DNA of 64,000 nt from Axinella damicornis (taxonomy: Eukaryota > Porifera > Demospongiae > Axinellida > Axinellidae): positions 13,368,932 through 13,432,931 of the forward strand of contig OZ007507.1 of NCBI GenBank assembly GCA_963931865.1. Reading direction: 5' to 3'. Each line of letters opens with the position of its first letter. Position 1 is the stretch's first letter. The translations under genes were made by a program, and so were the position numbers. Of the stretch, positions 1-13,100 are shown in pieces. The notes under the pieces were generated by a model. The model had not been told where the DNA came from, did not search any database, and saw only the letters and a list, made by a program, of their open reading frames with translations.

Positions 1-364
1 GCGGTGTTTGGGCTTAGTCTTGAAGAGCCCCTGGTTGGAGCCTAGCGGGCCACTTCTGTCCTCCTTTGCACAAATGGGCTGAGAAAACAGTCCTCTCGCC
101 TTGTAGGCCCTCCTTTTCTGGCAGTGAAGCATTTTTCTCAGTCTAGTCGAGCGATGGTCGGCCGAGAGCCGTGACTATTGGATGTCCCTTGATGGGTGGG
201 TGTGGTTAAAGTCACGAAAGTGTAGAGGATTGCTGCAAGGTCAGGTGTGTGGAGTTTGGGGGCTGAAAAGCTGAGAGAACTGGAGATATGGTAGGTTTAA
301 TGCATCCATACGCTACTAGAGACCTCCGGAGAAAAATAATTTATCGGTTAATGGGTTAAACAGG

Positions 365-660
365 TAGCCTCGTTCCCGGGCCTCCACGCCCAGCTGCTGT
401 CGCTTGCAGTACAGCCATCTCTCAGCGGTTATGTTTCATGTTGTATATATGTAGGACCTGCTTCTCATCTGGAGTTTGTATGGTCTCTGAGCATCTCTGG
501 AACAGGTAACAGCAAGTTGAATACTGTGAATATGTATCAGCAGAATCCGTGACGTCAGCAGCGGCACGCATCACGTGCGAAATCCGTCCAGTCAGGCCTC
601 CCCCTAGCTTTTTGCACTGCAAGTGACAAAAGCTGGAAGGCCTGGGAACGATCGAGGCTA
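365..660. mobile_element. Fold-back MITE, TAGCCTCG family
   Basis: The left end TAGCCTCGTTCCCGGGCC at 365 and the right end GGCCTGGGAACG...GAGGCTA ending at 660 are inverted repeats with a short non-coding core. It lies in the NOMO intron 3' of exon 950-811. The small ORFs here are incidental. Confidence 0.7.
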
Positions 661-810
661 TCAACATGCTAAGCAAGTACGTAACTTGAGCAAGTCAATA
701 CGCATGCATAGCTTCGATCAGTCCTACACTGAAAATAGCTGAAAGGGCAATTTTGGGAGAGTCTGTAGTCCAGTCCAGCGAATAGACACTACCCCATTAT
801 ACATACATAC

Positions 811-1093
811 CAGAGTAATGTCATGTTGTTCCACTGAATACTTGAGGGCATAGCCGATCTGTTTGAACACAAGCGGGGGTGGTTGGCTAAGGACTATCTC
901 CACCTCCACGGAGTCCTCATTCCAGCACCAAGCATCATACTCCAGCCTCACTGCAGAGGAAGGTCATCACAAGTATGTTACAAAAGTGACACAATGGCAC
1001 TGCCACTCCGGCCCGCAATGGTTTGCTCAAAGCTGATGTACATGTACCTACAATTCCCATGAGGGATGTGGTGGTGGTGGTGGTGGTGGTGGT

Positions 1094-1127
<34 letters not shown>

Positions 1128-4100
1128 AGGGCATATTAGGCTAGTGCAGGCATAAAATTTCCGTTAAACGTTTCTGTGACAATACACCCTCATACGCATA
1201 CATTATCGAGTTGCTAGAACCATATTACCTACGACTTGTCCAGGTAGTACATCAGAGAACTGGAATTTTCCACTCCTCTTTTCGGGAACGATCTACAAAA
1301 ATGGATATCCCATTGTCAAGCTGTTGCCGCAAAGATTAAATAGAGTACTAAATTCTTACGTCATAAATACTCTTAATTCACACGATTTTTACCAGTAATT
1401 TCCATGCTGAGCCCAGTGTAGCATGGGTAACATACACCAAGGCTTCAAGCTCTTTATAAAGGCACCAGGGAAATCAATTCTTGAACAAATAACAGGAGGG
1501 AGAAGTGATGCAATGATGGTCTGTCTCTGTGTAACAGAAGTCAAGGGTTCGGTGGGCAGGAATAGACTAGTGACGTGCGCGCATGACCTTCACACTTGAT
1601 CTCACATATTGACACTACATCCACCCAAGATGGTATAAGATGGTATCGCACAAGGCTGTCAATGCATCAGACTAACTGACTAAGAGCTGAGCTCACAAGG
1701 CAAAAGTGTGTTATGCAGGCATAGGACAAAACGTACCTTCGTGGTCAATTTCGGTTCTGGTTCCCCACTGTCCAGTAGCACCCTACTCAGAGTTACGGTC
1801 ATTTCAGGACAGTTTTCTGGAGGTAAGAGATGCACGTAACCATGCACACAGCACATTAGGGTAGCTACGTAGAACACACCTGTCAAAAACACTTATTTGT
1901 ATGGTTGCCATGTTATACGCCAGCTAAACAACAGACGTGATTACTGCGTAAACACGTATATATGTATATATGTATAGACTGCGTAAACACGTATATATGT
2001 ATATATGTATAGGGGTGGTTTAACTATAACATACTGCATGTCTATAATTCACACGTACCGATGCATTTGACAGTGCCAGTAAGGATAGTGGTGAACTGGG
2101 TGAACTCTAGGGAGGAGGTGACCGGCGTCTCCAGCATGGCCACAAAGATCTCCGGGGGTGTGAGCTGCAGGCCACTGCGGGACTCCTCATCTGACACGAC
2201 AGCCTGGAGAACAACACATCTTATCACCATACAAATCTACCACATGGTGCTTTTCGAAAACGAAAAAATTTGCAAATTCACGGTCAAAACGCCACACCCA
2301 CACAATGGGCATGGTGTGCTGCACTTAAAGACTCCCTCCCATGCGCGCTGAACTCAACTACCACTTCGTCGGTGTGTTGTACTCTCTTCCCCACATCGAC
2401 GTTCTCAGCGTTCATTTTCAGATACCTGGGCGTTCCCCTGACCTTCGCCAGATCGAGCTGGCAGCGTCAGCATTGGCAGATATCGCACATGATCGATGGA
2501 ACCTCTTGGGAGACCTCTCCATGTGGACCCGGAAGTTTACACTTCAACTACTGTCCATCCTCACTGTTAAAGTTCACAAACAGAGCCATCATGCTAGCCG
2601 TCGCGCGTGTATGTTGGAATACTGTCTACGTAGGTGTGCAACACAAATTTTAGTTAAAACAATTTCGTGAATGTTGTTAAAACAATTTCGTGAATGACCT
2701 GTCATTCGTGAAATTCACAAAATTTAGACCTGCAAAATTGAAGCACTATACGGTAGTATTACATGCCAGCCTTACCTCCTAAATGCAACCTACGTACTTG
2801 GCAATTCTTGCAATTACCAACTTTAGTTGGACTTGCAGAGTGATTGTGAAAACAATTTTCAGTAAAGATTCTTGAGTTTTACTAGGTCAAAATCTTCTAG
2901 CCTGGCTGAAGATTGACCCTTTTGCTAGTCTCTGTTGACCTCTATTGCAGCAGGAACGAATTACAATTAACAACTTCATGGAGTTAAACTAGACGAATGC
3001 AGAACATTGTGGGGCGAGCCTGAGCGAGTACAGTTGTCGAATGTGCATGGAGCAGTTGCATGCGCATGTGTTCCTAGGCCTACATGGAACAGATGGCAAG
3101 TTATAAAAGCCGGAACGCGAAACGAAACGAAACGAAACGAAACGAAACCGGAAACCACACCCTCCTTCGCGCATGCGCAGACTTCTAAGCTATCCTCGTG
3201 TGCGTTCTGCTCCAAAATGTCGCTTTCGAAGTTTCCTTCATCTTCCACTAGTGATCTTTCTGATCTTGAATTGTTGTTGTCAACCGTGAAACGGAAGAGG
3301 GCCAGAAAGAGGCTTTTTTCCCAGGCCCAAAGGAAGTACTATCTACCATCTACTACCTCTAGTACACCTGTAAGTTTGTTCGTATAGGTAGCTAGCTGGC
3401 TACCCTGCATTGTACTTTTGTGTGAGTCACTGCCAGTCTCGAAAGCCAGAGTATGTTTATTGTGTTGCGTTCTGTGTGTGTTGCACGCTGTGCGTTGCAT
3501 GCTGTGTGTTGCATGCATGCTTTGTGTGAGTGCTGTGTGTGTGTGTGCATGCGCTGTATGCGTGCGCTGTGTGTGTGCGTGCTATGTGTATGCTGTGTGC
3601 TGTGTGCTGTGTGTGTGTGTGTGCTGTGTGTGTGTGTGTGCTGTGTGTGTGTGTGTGCTGTGTGTGTGTGTGTGCTGTGTGTGTGTGTGTGCTATGTATA
3701 TGCTGTGTGTGGGCTGTGTTCCACAATTAAAAGTGGGCCCATATATACTGTGGGCTTGTCTTTTCTCTCTCAACAGATTCAACCTGAGATAATAGACCTT
3801 TGCTCCAGCAGCAGTTCGTGTGGGAAAGGTGATGATTTGAGTTTCTCCCCAGTAAAGCCTAAGATCAAGTGTGATCCTTCGCCTAAGAATCCAAGCGAGA
3901 TTATAAAGCAAGTGATCCCGAACGTTGATGACGATGACTATCATGATCCTGCAACACGATGTGTACCTGTGCTGGCTCGACCAGTACAAGGACTTAGTGT
4001 GAATCAGTTGTTTACACTCATGGTTGGAACAGTACCAGCAGATCGCATTTGCCATAGGAAGCCCACATCTGTAACTTACAGCAGTGTGTTTGTAGTTGAT

Positions 4101-7100
4101 CTCTCTTGTGTTCGTTGCATCGATGACCTTCGTGCGGACGACAATGGCGTTTGGGTCCATGGAGGTAAACCTAGAAGAAAGTATTGTGTTGATGTTGATC
4201 CCAACACGTCCGAGGTCATAAATGCTGTAGCTTTTAGCGGTGAACCATCATCTACAGAAGGAAAAGTTTTCACTCTAGTACGACTGTATCACCATCATAA
4301 AGCCACTCCTGAGTTCCAGAGAAGGATTTATTATGTCATTGATTCCGGTGGACAAACAGTACAGTATGCAGTTGTACAATATCTTTTTGAAGATGGAAAT
4401 GAAGTCCCTGTGCTTGTACCTCCACATGGTAATTCAAGGAAAGATTCATGCTCCTACAGGCGCACACAGAAGAGTACCCTTTCTAGGCTCAAGGAACTAT
4501 CTGGAAAACCCAAGTCTATAGTTTCTACACTACATGATGAAGCTGGTGGTAGTTTAGGAGCCTCGAGTGCCAGTGAACTTCCACGTAATCGGCGCCAAGT
4601 ATACAACAGCCAACAACACTCTTTACCGTCTACAAGCAAGTCTATTGGTAAGGTTGATCCAATATTTGAGTTAGTACAGCAGTGCAAAGTTGACCTCTTG
4701 CCAGGTGGAAGGAGGTTCATACGATCAGTTAACTTTGATTCTAGTCCATGCTGTGTTTTGGCGACTGATGGACAGCTTCACAACCTTGTCAGGTTCTGTA
4801 CAAACCCTGGAGCATCATGCGTTTTAGGAATAGATCCCACATTCAATCTAGGGAAGTTCTATGTGACTGTAACTACCTTCACCTACTCCCATGTTGTCAA
4901 CAAAACCACGAAAAGGTCGCCTACCTTTTTTGGACCAATGTTTGTGCACACAGAAAAGAATTATGAATCGTACTACTTTTTCTTCTCTACTCTATTGAAG
5001 CTGGAGCCCAAACTTGATGGTATCATCGCAGTAGGTACAGATGGTGAACAAGCAATTGTAAAAGCCCTGAATGCAGTGTTTATGGGAAAACCAGTTCATC
5101 TTCGATGCTTCATTCACATGAAGGATAACATAAGACGCAAACTAACTGAACTTCTCTTGCCGGAGACGATCAGAGAAGAAATAATTAGAGATATATTTGG
5201 TACTCAACAAGGCACCGTTTATGTGATGGGGATTCTTGATGCATTGAGTCCAGCTGATTTTGATGATCGATTATCAAGCCTTAAAACAAAATGGGATGAG
5301 CTGGAGCATTCGGTCCACCCCCATCAGGAGCCTCAGTTCTATCAGTGGCTACTCAAAAATGAAGTTGAAGATATGAAAGTGTCTATGATAGCCTCAGTCC
5401 GTGAATCAGCTGGATTAGGCTCTCCTCCAGTAGCCTATACGACAAATAGAAATGAAAGCATGAATAAGGTTGCAAAATCATACGCTGATTATCGCCAGTC
5501 AAGTTGGGTCCAGTTAGCAAACAATATGTTTGACCTTGTGAATGCTCAGACAAAAGAAGTGGAAAAGGCAGTATATGGGATGGGCGAATACAAGTTCAAG
5601 CCAACCTACAAACGTCTTGATGTCGGCAGTAGCAAATGGTTCGTGATGTCCTGTGAACAACGGCAGAAGCATCTACGTAAAGTCTTTGGGATGCATTGCA
5701 TACCTGTGGAGACGGATACAGTCGCTTCTGCAGAGGGAGGTATCCCACCCGGTGAGGTCGTCAAACGTCTCTCCATTCCCCCAGAGAGGTCTGGAATCAC
5801 CACTATTTCACCCGAGCTACTTGAAAGGACGTGGAGGAAGGCTGAGAAACTGTTGACTACAACAGGCAGCATCTGTATGGCTCCTGGTATGTCCGATGCA
5901 ATGTGTGTTGCCAGTGAAACGGGAAGTAAACCTCACATAGTTTCAACCACAAAGAGCGGGAGTGTTGCGTGTGATGAGGCATGTATGGCATGGAAGTCAC
6001 AGAAATTTTGCTCACATGTTCTGGCAGTTGCTGAAAAAAGGGACTGCTTGGATGAGTTTTTAGCCTCGTACAGAAGATCAAAGGTCTCAGGAAACTACAC
6101 AGCTGTGTGTACACACAATCAGCCCAAAGGTGTTGGTAAAAAGCCGGGTAATCCAAAGCGGAAGGGCCCATCTGATTGCAAGAAGCCGGAGGTTGAAAGT
6201 TATGTAGACCCTCTAAGTCGTAATACCTTGCAGACGTCTCTTGCATCTCAAATTCCTGTCTTGTCGCATTGTGTGTCTCAACCTGTGTCTGTGCATAATG
6301 TGACCAATCCTCAAGCAGTCAGGCAGTCCCCCCTGCTCATGTCCCAGTCATCACCATTCGTTTCCACAGGTCAAATCAGCAACTTGAACTACCAGTGTTC
6401 ACCTCTTCAGATATTGCCGTCTCAGCTGCCGTCTCAGCTGACATCACCACCTCCTACAGTCACATCTAACCAGCCATTCCAATTGAAATTCCTTACACCA
6501 CAAATAAAAGTCTGTGCTGGCTGCCGAGATGGTTATGCACGTGCTACTGATGGCAAATCGTGTCTTCCACCTCCTCATGATCTCTGCTTGGTCCACAAGG
6601 AGCAGCACCTGTACTACAATGTGGTAAATGGTAGGCAACAGTTTTCTTCACTGAGTAACGTTCATTACCATGCCAACCCTAACTGTCCTAGAGCTCGCTT
6701 TCCCAACTTTAACCCCCTTCATGTTCAAATACCAGAGGAAATCAAGGAGAAGCTTCTACCAACTCACTGGCTCTTCTTTTTTGAGACATTTGGAAGTGTG
6801 TGATGTGCATTTTTGGGGTTTTGTGTATTTTGTGGCACTGCAACAATGTGTATGCGTTTTGCTCGTAGCCTCGTTCCCAGGCTCCCTCCCAGCTTCAAAA
6901 ACTGGAGAGGAGCCTGGGAACGAGGCTAGTTTCGCATACGACGACTGTCAGTACTACGCGTATGTGGTTAATGCATGACTTCGACCCCGATAGATCGCAG
7001 TCTCGAGGATGGTTGTGCATGCCATGGTCTCAGTATGTGCTAGCTGTGAATAAGTCGGCCTTCTCACCCCAGCGTTTGTCGCTTGCAGTACTAGTACTAA

Positions 7101-10100
7101 CGCGGGGAAGGTGGTGAGAAGGCCTGGGAACGAGGCTATAATAATTATTATAGTGCTGTTGCAGTGAGAAACAATGCATGTGTTCATTGTAGGGCGTGGT
7201 TTCCGGTTTCGTTTCGTTTCGTTTCGTTTCGTTTCGTTTCCCGTTCCGGCTTTTATAACTTGCCGGAACAGATGCATGTGCATGACTGTCAGTGCATGTC
7301 ATCCGAATGTAATAGCACAACTTAAGGACACATCACACCAGATGTTATGACACTAAAAATACACCCGTGCACTTCACAGCAACTGCGAATCTGGTTAGCC
7401 GAAGCAGTCTGGTAGGTAGGTCCAGGAGAGCTCTCTGTCTTTGTTATCACAACCAGAGGGCGACATTCTCATTCTCTGCTGCGGCCAGATCTGGGGTATG
7501 ACTGTATGTCACAGTGAGTTTAAGTGTTACTGAGCGCAGGCCAGTCAAGTTCCCATCCTCTGGCAATAGCTGAAGCAGCAGTCTAACACACCGTGATGGT
7601 TTATAGCTATTAAAGCATGCTAGCTACAGTGCCGTCCACGAGCAAGTTAAACGGTACACGCGTGTCACTCGCGAGACGCTCGCATGTGACTCGCGTGGTA
7701 ATCGTATAATACTCGCGAGCGTTACAGGCTAACCCGCGAGCGCTACTATACTCGCGCGCGCGCTCGTACTCGACTACTCGCACACGCGCTCGCACTCGCA
7801 GGAAATTGAACAGCGTTTACATAGCAGCGCCGCTGAACCGCAGAGTCCTTAGCAACCACACCTTTTCAAGTAGCTGAGCTATTTATAAAATTATGATGTC
7901 GCTTTTAGCCTCATAGATCAGCTAGAACAAGCGTACACGGCAAAAACACGGGTTTATATGACATTTTTCATGAATAAGATGATGATGATTATTACTATTT
8001 ATTATCACTTTTGTTAACAGCATGCCATACAAGCATTTTCAAGAATACAACACTTCTGTATTGTCATGCTATCCTCATGAACCCCTCATATGACTCCAGG
8101 AGTCCAAGAGAGCAGACAGGAGCATCACTAAGACAAGGCTACGAAACCGCTTTTGTAGAAGACTGCACACGCCCTCAAATCCAAGGAATAGAACTCAGAA
8201 TCTTCGGAGTACAGGGACAAAGGCCACAGTGCCAGGTCATATTTCACCACTGGAGTATCCCCAACCTGCATGCATGAGTGTGTGCATGACAGAATACCTC
8301 CATTTCGGCAAAAGTGATGTCAGATGGTGGCCTTCAATAATGCGTATTACGTTACGTAACACCTAGCTGTCTCCACTACCAGCAATTCCTCGTCGTAAAA
8401 AAAAGACCTTGCAAAGGTCCACACAATACACTGTCATCAACAGGAGAACCTGGATTTGGCTCTCCACCACTATGCTCCCCCCCCCCCCCCCCCCCCCCAC
8501 CCCCACCCCACCCCCACCCCCCCACATACGCACACATACCATGTCCTCGTCTTTGTCCATTTCCTTGTTCCGTCCTCGTCCAGGACAGACAGGCGACATG
8601 TTACGTACCATGGGAAAGAACTGGTTTATCCATGAGGGGAAGGGGTTGAGCTGGCTGATCCATGACTGCAATGGTCCGGACTACTCCATGCAGACCTCCT
8701 GAAAACACAGGAGGAGCTGGCGAGCCTCGAGGAGGAGGGGCAGGACTGTACTGTTCACAGTGCTCTTTACCAAGCCTACAGAATACATTCACACAAGGAA
8801 TGATATCTGTTCTTTCCTGGAATGATGTCTGTTCTTTCCTAGATTACTAAACTTTATATCTAGGTTCTACTAAGTGTAGACTTACTCGAGGCAGCGTCCA
8901 GATCACCCTGAACCGGACTATAGGGTAGGAGAGTATCCATTTCTCTATCGCCGCGAGTGTCTTCGTCCTCCATTGTCTGCTTTGTAGCGATCACCGCGCT
9001 GCACGCCCTCCAAACCGTCCAAGCCAGCCCTGGAAAGGTAGCTACGGACTCCTTCTCGTCCGAAATCGCTGTCTAATCCATCGTCGAGGTCGAAATCGAA
9101 GTCATCCTGTCGTTCAACAACACTGCTTACAGTATACGTGTTGGCCATCTTCAAATTTTTGACACTAAGTGCATTTATGTGCATTTGCCCTTAGTGCCCC
9201 CGCAATGCAAGTAACAGACAGTCACCCTCTTAGTTGTATAAACAAGGGAGGAGTTACATGTACAGTACTCGCTAGTAGTGCTCGCACACGCGGACTCGCA
9301 ACTTTTCTCGCGAGCGTCTCGCGAGTGTCTCGCGAGTGACACGCGTGTACCGTTTAACTTGCTCGTGGACGGCACTGTAGCTGTATGCTGCACACCATGA
9401 TGTGCTCTGCATGCAGGACATGAGATCGCTTGAAGCACTCTCCCCGTCTTCATGAAATGCTTTAGCCCCTTACCGTGCGCTATAGTCTCCATCCTTGTTG
9501 AGGTAGACCGTTCATAGTTCGTGTCTCAGTCGTTGACGTTGCAATGGTGAGTTCGTTTGTGGTTTGAATTAACGCATGATGCAATGACACGCAAAATACG
9601 AGCAGGAAGTGATTTACGGCACGACGTACGATAGATAGATATATAGAAATATATGGAAAATTCACAGCAAACTCGTCTATGTGGGGCTCGCTCAGGCTCG
9701 CCCCAATAAATCACAACAAGGCCAATACATGTCTGTAAAAGGTACATGTACTAGGAAGGCCATTTGTAGGAGGACAATCTCACCTTGACCAGGTACTCTC
9801 CCAGAGCCAGCATGATACAGAAGTCGCCATTAATGTCAGTGGTGGCTGTGGTCAACATCACATGGTCGTCACCACCCTCACCAACAGTGAACACCTGCAC
9901 TTCTCTCAGAGAGGCCTACACAGAGAACACGTACAGGGACACATGCTCACATGGCCTGGTGGTTTCCCTCAGAGAGGCCTATCACACACGGCCTGGTGAC
10001 TTCTCTCAGAGAGGCCTATCACACATGGCCTGGTGGTTTCCCTCAGAGAGGCCTATCACACAAGGCCTGGTGGCTTCTCTCAGAGAGGAGTATCACACAT

Positions 10101-13100
10101 GGCCTGGTGGCTTCTCTCAGAGAGGAGTATCACACAAGGCCTGGTGGCTTCTCTCAGAGAGGAGTATCACACATGGCCTGGTGGCTTCTCTCAGAGAGGG
10201 CTACACAGAGAACACATGCAGGAATACCCATCACACAATGCCTGGTGGCTTGCTTGGCAAAGGCCTGGGATTCTTGGAAGATGATCATCATTTGTACGGT
10301 GAATAAAAGCAAGCAAAGTAAATTCCAATCAAGCCCACCATAGATATTTAGTCCATCTCAAGAGCAATACAACGTATTATAAGCACTGGACTTGCACCAT
10401 ATTACCGCTGAGGACCTGCACATTCCATGCATCATAGCCCCTAGGAAGTTGTTGGTGACGTCCACATACACACAAAAAAGTGATATCCACTGTCTGATTA
10501 AAGAGAGCGAAACCAGGCCAACATTCAACGACACTGCTCAGAGCCCGAGTCACCAACGACAATGATAACCAGGCATGCAGTAGAAGGGAGTCGGTGCTCC
10601 CCGAGGTTGCAGAAACCTCGCTGAGAGTTGCTTCAGAGAACCAACACAGAGCACTGACCAACAATACGTCCATCAAATTATCCGCAGTCTGAACTTTTGA
10701 CAAACTTAACTCCATAGCCAAATGAGAGAGAAACACCAAACTTGGAATGCATGGTGATCAAGAAGAATCAACACTACTGACAGAGGGTCACACCCACTTC
10801 CGGTAACATGTCACCGTCACATGATCCCAGAGTCGCATGACAATAAGGATGACTCGTGAGATACATGTAGTGCTACAAACTTACTGCAATGGACTTTCCT
10901 GGCGGAAAGGGGACCGAAATGCTTCCACAAATAGAATACCTGCCATGAGAAATGGAACAGCTACGTACATGTAGGAATCACGTGGTCAGTGGGAGCCTAC
11001 AGCTACGTACATGTAGGAATCACGTGGTCAGTGGGAGCCTACATACATGTACAATAACCAGATGGACAGCCACATACAATTTGGCTCCAAGGACTCTACC
11101 CATGGCGCTGCAGACACTGCAAGGAACTTCATCACTTTGCAGTGTAAATAGCAGGGGACAATACCTCGTATGAATACATGTATGACATATATAATACAAG
11201 TAGCTTCGCTCGCTCAGCTACTTCCCCCTCATTCGCCTACCGTGAGTAATCCGGCGCCGGACAGCTCTCTGTGCAGAGCTGCTGCTCCCCGATTGTGTCA
11301 GCTTGCCCCCTGATTGCGTCGCTTCAGCTGCTGCTCGCTGCTTGCGTCTGCTTCGAATCAGCTGCTGCTCCCTGACCCGATTGCATCCGCTTCATCTGCT
11401 GCTTCCCGTTTGCATCCGCTTCCAGCTGTTGCTCCCCGATTGCGCTCGCTTCAGCTGCTGCTGCATGCTCGCTGCTTGCTGATGCTCCCGATCGTGGCCG
11501 CTTCGGCTGCTGCTCCCCAATTGCGTCCGCTTCGACTGCTACTCCCCGCATCCGCTTGCAGCCCCAGCTGGATTCCAGCCCAATGTTCTCAAACATTCTT
11601 CGCGGAGTTCGAGGTTCAGTACGAAGGTCGCGCGTCACTATAGTCTAGTCCCGCCCCACGAACATCCCACTTCCGTCACTCACAGGCACACACACACACG
11701 TTAAAATCTTAATGTATTGATAGCACTTCAGAATGAAAATAGGCTCTGTATGCAGCAGGTATTGTGTCTCATATTTACTGGATTCAGAATTGCAACCATG
11801 TCAAGAGGATCACGACCATGGTAAAACTATACTGCGCCAAAAACCAACGTGAGTATATAAATGCTGGTCACACTGCATCATCCCCACTTGTTTTTTGCTG
11901 TTGAATAATATCAAATTCTTCTCAACTGAAGGGTGTTGCAATAATCAGTACAGCATACTGTACCTTGCTGGGATGATATCAGCAATGGAAGGATTCGCAG
12001 GAGAAATGTACACTTCCAGGAAGTCAAACTGTAGGCCCATCACCTCTACCTGCACAAAAAGGTGAAAGGTCAGCTAACACCATGCCTGAGTGGGAAAACA
12101 CAACACAATACTACAAGCACTCAGCTACTGCCTCCTAATTCGCCTACGTGAGCAGCGTGGTACTGACCTGGATGATGTAGGTTCCTGTGGTGATATTGAA
12201 GAGCTGGTAACTTCCAGTTTCGTCGGTTCTGCTCACAGCTCTGCCATCCACATACACCTTTGCACCTTCAACACCCTCACCCTAGCAGACAAAGAATGTA
12301 AAGATGAAGAATAGCATAAGACCCTCGTTGAAATCCCTTGTCAGGACTAACCTGCAAGGACCGCAGCACTCGTCCAGTAACAGAGAACCCCTGGACTTCA
12401 AAGGGAGGCTAAATAAGAGAGAGAGAGAGAGAATGGTATTAGACTACCAATTCCAAAATTATTACCCGTGAGCGGTATCTTCTTTGGATACTACCGTATA
12501 CATACAATTTTTCATGGGGGGGGGGGGGGGGATTTTCAGCAATTATGTCACCGCAAACAATCTACTCAGTAATAGAGTAAGCATCGGACGACATGCATAA
12601 TTGGAGTGAAATACAGCTGTTTTTGCCAATTCCCTCTGGTAAAAGTGGTCCAGGTGATGACAACAACAGTATTTCTGGAGAGTTTTGAGGTAAACGACCA
12701 TATCTCAGGAACGATGCAACGTATAAACACAGGACTTGGGCCATTGTGTTGCCGAGGACCTGTGCATTCTATTGATACCCGTATTGCAGCACTAGAGTGT
12801 ACCTGTGAGTGTCTACCGTTACCAGAAATCTGATTACACAGAGATAAATTTACTGCATAACCACTGGATAGTCCTTCCGTCAACGAAGCAGTTAACGTAC
12901 CTGGGGAGCCATTGAGCTCGATGAAGCTGTATAAGTTTTCCCCAATCAGAGATTTGCAATCAACGTTGGGTGAGCATACCGCTTTGGCGGGACAGGTATC
13001 GCAAACTGCTGAGCAAAGTACCACTAGTTGTAGTGAACCTAGTACTGCTGCTAAAGCAGCACCAAATAAGGAGCCAAGGTCGACCGAGAAAGCAGCCTGC

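Larger units (their letters stand above)
3095..7264 (+). mobile_element. Complete Mutator-like element (MULE), 4170 bp
   Basis: Terminal inverted repeats of about 70 bp start GGCAAGTTATAAAAGCCGG at 3095 and end with its reverse complement at 7264. Each contains five or six CGAAA units and then CCGGAAACCAC. A perfect 9-bp target-site duplication, GGAACAGAT, flanks it at 3086-3094 and 7265-7273. Nine-base TSDs and long TIRs are hallmarks of Mutator-like elements, and the internal gene encodes a matching transposase. Two fold-back MITEs (6866-6928 and 7057-7138) sit in its 3' untranslated part. Confidence 0.93.
2989..9705 (-). mobile_element. Helentron/HINE-like element, copy 1, carrying two nested transposons
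   Basis: On the minus strand the element starts with TGGGGCGAGCCTGAGCGAG (9705 downward) and ends in CTAG at 2989. An inverted copy of the same motif lies about 30 bp inside the 3' end. The flanks are T|...|T. Only about 0.8 kb is the element itself. The rest is a Mutator-like element (3095-7264) and a TA-flanked TIR element (7627-9377). Segments on both sides of the insertions align in order with the copies at 35107-36490 and 42951-43585, for example the stretch containing CAACAAAGACAGAGA and the stretch containing ATGCTGCACACCATGATG. The Helentron/HINE assignment is an inference from the asymmetric inverted repeats, the CTAG end and the T-T target. Confidence 0.7.

Noticed and set aside
422..676. 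84-aa minus ORF as the next NOMO exon
   Set aside because: It lies within a fold-back MITE and does not continue the NOMO family sequence after exon 950-811.
3453..3776. N-terminal Cys/Val-rich extension of the MULE transposase
   Set aside because: It is a TG microsatellite within a GT-AG intron; the spliced exon 3217-3369 gives a better N-terminus.
9785..10343. Plus-strand repetitive ORFs of 130-173 aa
   Set aside because: They are a by-product of the 37-bp repeat and are antisense to a NOMO exon.
10377..10739. 120-aa minus-strand ORF
   Set aside because: Part of its sequence resembles an interspersed repeat also seen near 12690-12790; it does not match NOMO and lies between two NOMO exons.
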